DNA of 64,000 bases from positions 3,534,001 to 3,598,000 of the forward strand of contig JAJUBI010000003.1 in assembly GCA_022419385.1 (NCBI GenBank). Direction: 5' to 3'. Positions 57,866 through 64,000 of the stretch are shown here, in pieces; position 1 is the first letter of the stretch, and every line of letters starts with the position of its first letter. The translations under genes and the position numbers were made by a program. Below the pieces are notes generated by a model. The model saw only the letters and a program-made list of their open reading frames with translations. It was not told the DNA's origin and did not search any database. This DNA comes from Paraconiothyrium sp. Pb-2020. Taxonomy: Eukaryota > Ascomycota > Dothideomycetes > Pleosporales > Didymosphaeriaceae.

Positions 57866-58234
57866 TCTACTGATTTAGTGACGAGGTTGCTAGTGCTTCT
57901 CGCAAGGGTCCTTCACAGGGACGCGAGATCAAATTAGTTATATACCTTGAAGACGCATAGCAAGCCGAGTTAAAGCAGCACCGGCGAGAACGCCGTAAGC
58001 TTGCGCACAAGTTTTGTGGGTCGGAGAGAACACATCTTAGGTGTCGGCTTGACTACGCGGGTGCGGTGTTCGCACGGGTGGAGAGCAGGAGAGCATCTTA
58101 GAAACGATGACATAATCAACTTCAGGATCTTAAGCAGTGATTCGGATGTTTCAGAAAGTAGTGATTCGTCTATCTCAGAGATCACCAGTTATCCGTTGAA
58201 GTATAAGCTTGCCCATAACCACAATTATCCTGCT
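57866..58234. other. Intergenic, promoter of the second aldo/keto reductase
   Basis: 369 bp between two minus-strand genes. There is a cluster of short gattcg/gattcgt-type repeats around 58136-58170; nothing else was seen. Confidence 0.4.
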
Positions 58235-59964
58235 TCAGACCCTCTCAACATGTACGTCTCCATCGCGTTTCTCTCCAAGCTCAGCGACCTTGCTATCCTG
58301 CAAAATTTCGCCAACATCATGGCGGACTTTGTCTTCCTCTTTCGGATACGCGCGTTTGTACATTGTCCAGATTGAATGCGAGAACAAATCGTCCATGGAC
58401 TCAATAGACCTGCCCTTCATCTCCGGCATGCAGAAGAAGACGAAGATGACACCGATGTACGTCAAAACTGCATATAGCAGGAACGTGCCCCAGCCGAGGT
58501 GCGTCATCATCGATGGCGTCGCTTTGGTAATTCCGAAGTCAACTATCCAGTTGACAAAAAAGCAGAATCCCATGCAAACCGAGCGAATACGGGAAGGGAA
58601 AATCTCAGCGGCGACGACATAGCAAGCTACACTGTGACCGAAAGACCTGAATAGAGTCAGATAAGAGTTAATCGCTTTAAAGATGAGTTAACTTACCACC
58701 CGAAGGCGTAAATGTAGATCCAAACAATGCCAATGATGCCCCCTGCCTCAGTGCCGCCTCCGTTATCAGGATTGGCAAAGCGGACGTACAGTGCGATGTA
58801 GAGCATAGCGGTGGCCTGCATAGACGCACCGATCATGAGCGGAAGGCGACGTCCGACGCGATCAACAATGAAAGCAACATAGATCACTGTCGTGACAAGC
58901 TTGACTAGGCCATAGACGCCGGTTGTGAGAAGAGCCTGAGATCCACCTTTCACGCCGATCATGGTGAAGATTTCGGGCGCAAAGTAGTTGAGACTGTCGG
59001 TTCCGGTAAACTTGTGGAACAAGAAGAGCATGACGGCCAAGAAGAAGCGACGACGATTAGACGGAACGAAAGCGATGTCCTTAACGACCAGCATATAGTT
59101 GCGGCCAGCGGCGACTTCTTGTTCTTGATCGACCTGTGCACACACTTCCATGAACTCTTGTTGAAGATATGGGTGGTCCTCAGGCAACTTGCGCAGCCTC
59201 ATTAGGTTCTTGAGTCCGTCCTCTCGTTTTCCCCTTGCAATGAGTGCTCGTGGCGTTTCCAGCACCCACCAAAGCATGCAGACCATAAAGAACCCCGGTA
59301 TGAGCTGTATGCCGAGCGACAGTTGCCACTGCGTGTAGTCCGTGACTTTGACATTGTTCCACTTCGAGACGCCGTAATTTATCCAGAAAGCTAGCGATAA
59401 CGCAGTGATGATCATGAGATTGTATAAGCAGGTCATGGAGCCACGGATCGCCTTGGGCGAATTCTCAGCTAGGAATTGAGGCGCACCAGCAGACATTGAA
59501 CCGATAGCGACACCGGCAAGGAAGCGACCTGCGTAGAAGAGCGGTAGGTTTGGGACTTCTTGGAAGGCGCATCCCAGGAGGTAGATCCAGCCGTACACCA
59601 TCATTGAATATTTGCGGCCCAAGAAATCGGCAAATGGAGCAGAGATGAGGGCACCCGCAGACCCTCCAGCAGCCACTGTGTCAATGCTTAGTTTATGTCC
59701 TTTGGTGTACAAATCGTACAGCTTACTCAACGCAGCGATGTTACCAGCTCTCTCATCAGCAGCATCTTCGCTCAGTTTATCAAGCCCAAAAGCATGTTTG
59801 AATGTTGAAAGAGTCATCACACCCCCAATGTTGCCTTGATCAAACCCATAAGCGCAACCTGCGAATGCGATAGTAACAGCCAGATAGACCAGGCGTGCAT
59901 TGTAAATAGACTTGGGATCTTTCTTCCATTCAGGCGAGGCCCATAGGGAAGTTCCGCCACCCAT
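58235..59964 (-). CDS. MFS sugar/acid-sugar transporter (SP family)
   Basis: A 559-aa 12-helix permease in two exons: 59964-58697 and 58646-58235, with a 50-bp intron. Sugar-porter signatures: GALISAPFADFLGRK (loop 2-3), RFLAGVAIGSMSAGAPQFLA, ENSPKAIRG, the PESPR-equivalent LETPRALIARG, FHKFTGTDSLNYFAPEIF (helix 7, where hexose carriers have QQxxGxN), IVDRVGRRLP and, after splicing, AAEIFPSRIRSVCMG. Both termini are cytosolic and charged. Substitution of the Gln-Gln pair in helix 7 by His-Lys suggests a substrate other than a plain hexose, perhaps a quinate-like or acidic sugar; this is inference. It is divergent from the propeller gene, with which it may be co-regulated. Confidence 0.92.
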
Positions 59965-60413
59965 AGCTTCGGTAAAGGATCTAGACTGAGGGCTTGACGA
60001 GAGAAGGGGAAAAGTCCGTCAAAGTGTAACCGAGTGGTATGCTCAGTCGTAGCGATTGTGGGTATCAAAGGCTCCTTCATATAGTGCTAAGGCATCTAAA
60101 GCCATTCACCATCAGGCGAGCATGAAAGGCCAATCATCCCTGGGGTCTACTCCAGAGTTTCCCCGGAAATGCTGTGCCAGGCTTGTTGAGCCTGGATTTC
60201 CCCCGCACTTTGGCCGTTTTCTGGGGTCGCGGGGAGAAGTGCGAAGGATCGGCGCTGTTCGCCGACAGTCCAATGCCATGTGAGAGCAGGCGAGGAAGGA
60301 AAGGCGAAGGCACGTGCCCATCTTAGCGACGTGTGCGCCGTCTCGAGGCGTGTTTACATAGTACTGTCATTCCACTGTTAACGACAGCAAGAATAGTCCC
60401 TGCGTTTTTCAAA
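59965..60413. promoter_or_regulatory. Divergent promoter, transporter / propeller gene
   Basis: 449 bp between head-to-head starts. It contains CCCCGGA (60161-60167), also present in the 50265-50661 promoter, and overlapping it the inverted repeat at 60165-60201. It is a good candidate for a shared operator. Confidence 0.45.
60165..60201. repeat. Interrupted inverted repeat, candidate operator
   Basis: The outer arms ggaaat/atttcc and inner arms ccaggct/agcctgg surround a 5-base centre (tgttg). A one-sided 6-base insertion (gctgtg) lies between the left outer and inner arms. CCCC runs flank both ends. It sits midway in a divergent promoter, as expected for a dimeric regulator site. Confidence 0.7.
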
Positions 60414-61650
60414 ATGACTAAATTCAAGGCAGAACTCGTTCCTTCGTCTCAATCGGCTGGTATGGATATCAACTACATTCCAGCTTCGACCCCGCAGGTG
60501 CATGCATCAAACCTGCTCCGATTGCCCAGCGGTGATCTACTATGCGCATGGTTCGGTGGGTCGCAGGAAGGGCTGTCTGATATCTGCGTAAGTTGTCCCT
60601 CGAAGTTCTATCTATCAAGATGTTCAGTAGCATTCGAGTGCTTAAACTTACCCGCGTTGATACTGGTAGATTCACTTCTCGCGCCTTCGCAAAGGAGCAG
60701 GGATATGGACAAATCCGCAGAAGATATCAGAAGATAGTGATCGGAGCGAACAAAACCCGGTCCTGTTCTTGAATCCAGAAACCAGGGAGCTTTGGGTGCT
60801 GTTTACAGCGCAGCCTGCCGGTAACCAGGACAAGGCGGTGGTTCGCTACCGCACCTCGAATGACGAAGGCCAGAGTTGGTCGCAGACACAGAACCTGTTC
60901 GACGATGAAGGACTCTTCATACGTCAACCCATTGTCGTACTCAAAGACGGTACATGGGTTCTTCCAGCGTGGTACTGTCGCACACCTCCCGGATATCGAT
61001 GGATTGGTAACGATGACGTCTCGGTCATCAAATATTCCCGAGATCAAGGAAAGACGTGGCAGGAGAAGGAAGTTCGCAATAGTACCGGTTGTGTGCACAT
61101 GAACATCCGAGCAATCAAGGATGGATATGCCGCTTTGTTTCGATCGAGATGGGCCGACAATGTGTACATGTCCACATCCAAGAATTGTTTAGACTGGAGC
61201 GAATGCATGCCCACAGCCCTTCCGAACCCGAATTCAGGTATTTGCTTCGATGTGCTCTCGGATGGCCGATGGATGGTTGTGTATAATGATTCTAGCTTCG
61301 AGCAAGGCCAAGCCAAGCGAGAAGGGTTGTATGATGATATAACACCAGAGGACGACAAACGCCAAAATCAGCCCAAGCAAACCCGAGAGGCCATATGGGG
61401 TGTTCCACGGAAGCAGCTCACGGTTGGTGTAAGTAGTGATGGTGGTAAGAGCTGGAAATCGAAGCTGCTACAAGAAGGCGACGGTTTCTGCATGACGAAC
61501 AATAGTCGCACGAGAGAGAATAGGGAGTTGTCGTATCCTAGCGTATGGGTGGATAGAGACGAGGCTGGGGATCTCGCCAACGTCGCATTCACGTTCTGGA
61601 GACAACGGATCAAGTTCTGCAGGTTTAAGGTTGGCTGGATAGATGAGTAG
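60414..61650 (+). CDS. BNR/Asp-box beta-propeller enzyme, sialidase- or lyase-like
   Basis: A 384-aa protein in two exons: 60414-60587 and 60670-61650 (82-bp intron). It belongs to the BNR_2, neuraminidase-like propeller group. Three Asp boxes are visible: RTSNDEGQSW (about 118-127), KYSRDQGKTW (179-188) and GVSSDGGKSW (311-320). Conserved blocks include VHASNLLRLPSGDLLCAWFG, SEQNPVLF and FTAQPAGNQDKAVVRYR. The canonical sialidase RIP arginine near the N-terminus is replaced by HASNLLRLP, so true sialidase activity is doubtful. Propellers of this type also include rhamnose-glucuronate lyases (PL27) and uncharacterised hydrolases. No signal peptide is present (MTKFKAELVPSSQ), so it would act inside the cell on an imported glycoside. 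ATG 60414 is used; upstream frame lacks ATG. Confidence 0.88.
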
Positions 61651-62123
61651 CTCAGTCTAGCAGTGAATGGCTGCCTTCTGTGATGTATGCAAAATCTCAC
61701 TCCTTTGGGAGGTCTTGGGGTAAATGAGAGGCACATGTGCAATGCAGAAATGAATCCGACGCGCTTTCATGAAATAATGCGTTCTGGGGCTGCGAACGTG
61801 GATGATGTTCGATGAAAATCACTGTCCAGTAAAGATTCGCGATTAGTAATCAGGTTCGAGTCGAGTGGCTGTGCGTGTACCACGAGCACCGAGCACTTTA
61901 ACGACTTCCCATCTCATTGCTCGTACTTGGCAGCGATTCATCGACCGCTGCGGAGTACTGCGGCCGCCCGCGAACATAGATCGCGCGCTCCTGCGGCGAT
62001 GTCCCGGCATTCTTGCCGCTACGTGGGCTGCTGTGGAGCCCACTGAGACGCCCAATGGCGTGGAGAACCTCCTTCTTAAGCATGCTAGCTTGTACCTTCG
62101 ACTGAAACCCCACCATCACAGAC
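61651..62123. promoter_or_regulatory. Intergenic, promoter of the hydroxyacid dehydrogenase
   Basis: 473 bp between same-strand genes. A CGG-rich patch (ctgcggagtactgcggccgc, 61950-61969) stands out; the 71-codon and 101-codon frames here are not supported. Confidence 0.4.
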
Positions 62124-63329
62124 ATGTCGAAGCCTACTGTCCTTCACATTGGCGAGCCTATCAAGTATAACCATAAATTCTACGAGACCGAGTTCTTACA
62201 GCGCTTTAATGTGGTGCGCAACGAGGATTTAGATCGGACCTCCTTCATTGAGGCGTTGAAAACCAAGAAGTATGCAGGAACAGGCGTGGAACCCATTCAA
62301 ACAGCTCATCAAACTACAGGTATGGCGAGTTTGTAGCCATCTTCCGTCCACACTTCCAAACAGGCGGGGAAATGGGCCAGTGGGATTCAGACTTGATCCC
62401 GCTTCTTCCATCTTCATGTCGTATCTTCGCTTCAGCAGGCGCAGGCTTCAACTGGGCAGATGTGGACTTGCTTGCAGAGCACAACATCTGGTATACCAAC
62501 GGTGCGGGCGCATCTGACGAGGCCGTGTCCGATACTGGCCTCTACATGATCTTGTCGGTATTTAGAAATTTCACACGCGCGCAACTGGCCGCAAGGGCTT
62601 GCGATATCGAAGAATTCGAGAAAACACACAGATTGATTGCAACAATTAGTGCGAACCCTAGAGACCACGTATTGGGTATCGTGGGGTTGGGTAATATCAG
62701 CAAGAAGCTTGCGTACAAAGCAAGGACAGCTCTAGGGATGGAGATTCACTACTTCGATGTTGTGCGGGCAAGCTCAGAGGTCGAAAATGAGTTGGGCGCA
62801 ACCTACCACGAGAGCCTAGATGATCTGCTCACCATCGCCGATTGCGTCTCGTTACATACACCTCTAAACAAGCATGTATGTATTATAAGACTCACTACTC
62901 CGCCTCTGCAGCATCGGATTATCCTTCCTTCCAGACTTCTGTCACTAATTCACGCGTGTCCAGACCAAAGACCTGATAGGTGAAAAGCAGCTAGCCACGA
63001 TGAAGAAAGGCTCTCGCATCATCAACACTGCCCGGGGACAGGTCCTAAACGAAGACGCCCTCGTATCAGCATTGCACAGCGGCCACATAAGCGCCGCAGG
63101 GCTCGACGTTCACTATCATGAACCGCAAGTGTCCAAAGGGCTCGCGGCCATGCCTCAAGTTACTCTGACTACCCACATTGCTGGAGGAGCGTTGAATACA
63201 CGCATCAACTTCGAATTGGGCGCGATGAAGAACATTCTCAGAGTTGTTGGCTTCGATGGACAATTCACGGGTGATGAGCCTGTGACACCCGTGAACAAGC
63301 CTGCTTTTCTTGTATCGCAGAAAGAGTAA
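62124..63329 (+). CDS. D-isomer-specific 2-hydroxyacid dehydrogenase
   Basis: A 355-aa NAD(P)-dependent enzyme that interconverts a 2-keto acid and a D-2-hydroxy acid. Three exons: 62124-62269, 62320-62875 and 62964-63329, introns 50 and 88 bp. Catalytic-domain block GEFVAIFRPHFQTGGEMGQW is created by the first splice, followed by IFASAGAGFNWADVDLLAEH. The cofactor loop is IVGLGNISKKLA (about 166-177); the third Gly of GxGxxG is Ser here. The catalytic Arg is in INTARGQVLNEDAL (about 257), the Glu in GLDVHYHEP and the His in TTHIAGG (about 305). It resembles glyoxylate/hydroxypyruvate reductase-type fungal enzymes. In this run of genes it may reduce or oxidise a keto-acid pathway product. Confidence 0.92.
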
Positions 63330-63872
63330 TTTCCTTCGCTACTTTGCGCAAATCACTGAAGAAGCTGGAGCTACGGAATAAATAGATGGATGCATTCACA
63401 GCATGTAGGCTTCATTCGGCATAAGAAGGTACAATTCCACCGTTCAGTAATGCACGATCACTGTTTGCACATTTCGAATCTGGATATCGCATACTTGAAT
63501 AGATGCATGCTTGCTGAGGGGAACCTTGTATAGCTCACATAGTGGCCTAGTGCGATTCCGTTGAGTCATGCGCATTCATGCATGTCGTTTTCCGTGTTTA
63601 TCAAGGTTGTCGCCTGATCCAATTAGTGTCCCCACAAACCCTCGCAGTTCTCGCCGTGCGTCCCCGCACCAAGTTCTCTGGGGAATGGAGGACCCGACCC
63701 ACTCTTTTATGCACGGGAATCGTGTTGCTTCAGATGGACCAGCAGTCTTATAAAACACCTTTTTATAGACTGACTACTTCTACCATATCCAACAGCTCTC
63801 CGGAGGACGCCTTCTCTCATTCACCCATCCATCGTACCGTCGTTTTGGACCACGCTGTCACCCAAACGCGAC
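63330..63872. other. Intergenic, promoter of the last gene
   Basis: About 540 bp. It has a TATA-like box at 63749. The frame at 63568-63979 overlapping the promoter is not supported. Confidence 0.4.
63749..63755 (+). promoter_or_regulatory. TATA-like box of the right-edge gene
   Basis: TATAAAA lies 124 bp upstream of the ATG at 63873 on the same strand, and a CT-rich leader lies between them. Confidence 0.45.
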
Positions 63873-64000
63873 ATGGAGGACGTCATTGCCAACAAGCCAA
63901 AGGCTTCACTAGAAACAACAGAGAAGATTATCGCGCAGTTGGACGATCTGCCGCTGCCCGAAGAGTTGCAACATCTTGACGAAGATGAGCGGATCAAGCT
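63873..64000 (+). CDS. Start of an unidentified gene, cut by the window edge
   Basis: ATG 63873 opens a frame that runs to the edge (42 whole codons), beginning MEDVIANKPKASLETTEKII and continuing AQLDDLPLPEELQHLDEDER. A TATA-like box and a C/T-rich leader precede it at suitable distances, and the codons look genuine. The segment is acidic and soluble, with no signal peptide. I cannot name a family from this part. It sits at the end of the catabolic run and may be its next member. Confidence 0.5.
   Translation, partial: MEDVIANKPKASLETTEKIIAQLDDLPLPEELQHLDEDERIK

Noticed and set aside
60414..61650. Simple naming as exo-alpha-sialidase
   Set aside because: Asp boxes show the fold, but the RIP arginine region is not conserved and there is no secretion signal, so the activity cannot be assumed.
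1..64000. tRNA and rRNA genes
   Set aside because: I looked for T-arm GGTTCGAATCC-like sequences and their complements and found none in a cloverleaf context.

Overview
The window is nuclear DNA of a filamentous ascomycete (Pezizomycotina; Dothideomycetes is plausible but cannot be proven from sequence alone). The evidence is single-gene eukaryotic units, many 47-82 bp introns with GTAAGT-like donors, CTAAC/CTGAC branch points and CAG/TAG acceptors, and typical fungal families: a GT2 surface-polysaccharide synthase, a hybrid histidine kinase, a Clr5-domain protein, a Git1/Munc13-like protein, a CYSTM protein and a DUF1537 kinase. I rebuilt the exon structures by hand. Apart from the one broken gene, every joined CDS adds up to an open frame of whole codons.

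Layout. 1-1943 is GC-rich with no credible gene. 1944-3593 (-) is a GT2 glycosyltransferase. 3594-11774 is about 8 kb with no recognisable gene, holding only an 18-bp x4 tandem repeat. 11775-15038 carries an ankyrin-repeat protein (-) and an alpha/beta hydrolase (-), with unassigned open frames between them. 16602-22834 carries mitochondrial lysyl-tRNA synthetase, an aquaporin with a long N-terminal extension and a thymine/uracil DNA glycosylase (all +). 23986-25879 is a convergent pair: a tiny CYSTM stress protein (+) and a WW-domain glycine-zipper protein (-), with a 24-bp perfect palindrome between their stops. 27440-32419 (+) is an eight-exon hybrid histidine kinase. 32954-35158 (+) is a Clr5-domain protein and 36200-36841 (-) a BTB protein. 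37755-41618 is a divergent pair: mitochondrial threonyl-tRNA synthetase (-) and a conserved-looking membrane protein (+). 41913-43823 holds a METTL18/Hpm1-type histidine methyltransferase and a small bHLH factor (both -). 44749-48966 (+) is a Git1/Munc13-like C2 protein.

From 49284 to the right edge the character changes to a dense run of catabolic genes: a DenD-type acid-sugar dehydrogenase (-), an aldo/keto reductase (+), a stand-alone DUF1537 four-carbon acid-sugar kinase (+), a SAM methyltransferase broken by a one-base deletion (-), a DapA-family 2-keto-acid aldolase (+), a second aldo/keto reductase (-), an MFS sugar transporter (-), a cytosolic BNR/Asp-box beta-propeller protein (+), a D-2-hydroxyacid dehydrogenase (+) and the start of another gene (+). 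Together these supply import, possible glycoside cleavage, oxidation, kinase, aldolase and reductase steps. I read it as a probable undescribed fungal gene cluster for catabolism of an acid sugar or uronate-containing compound; the substrate is not determined by the sequence.
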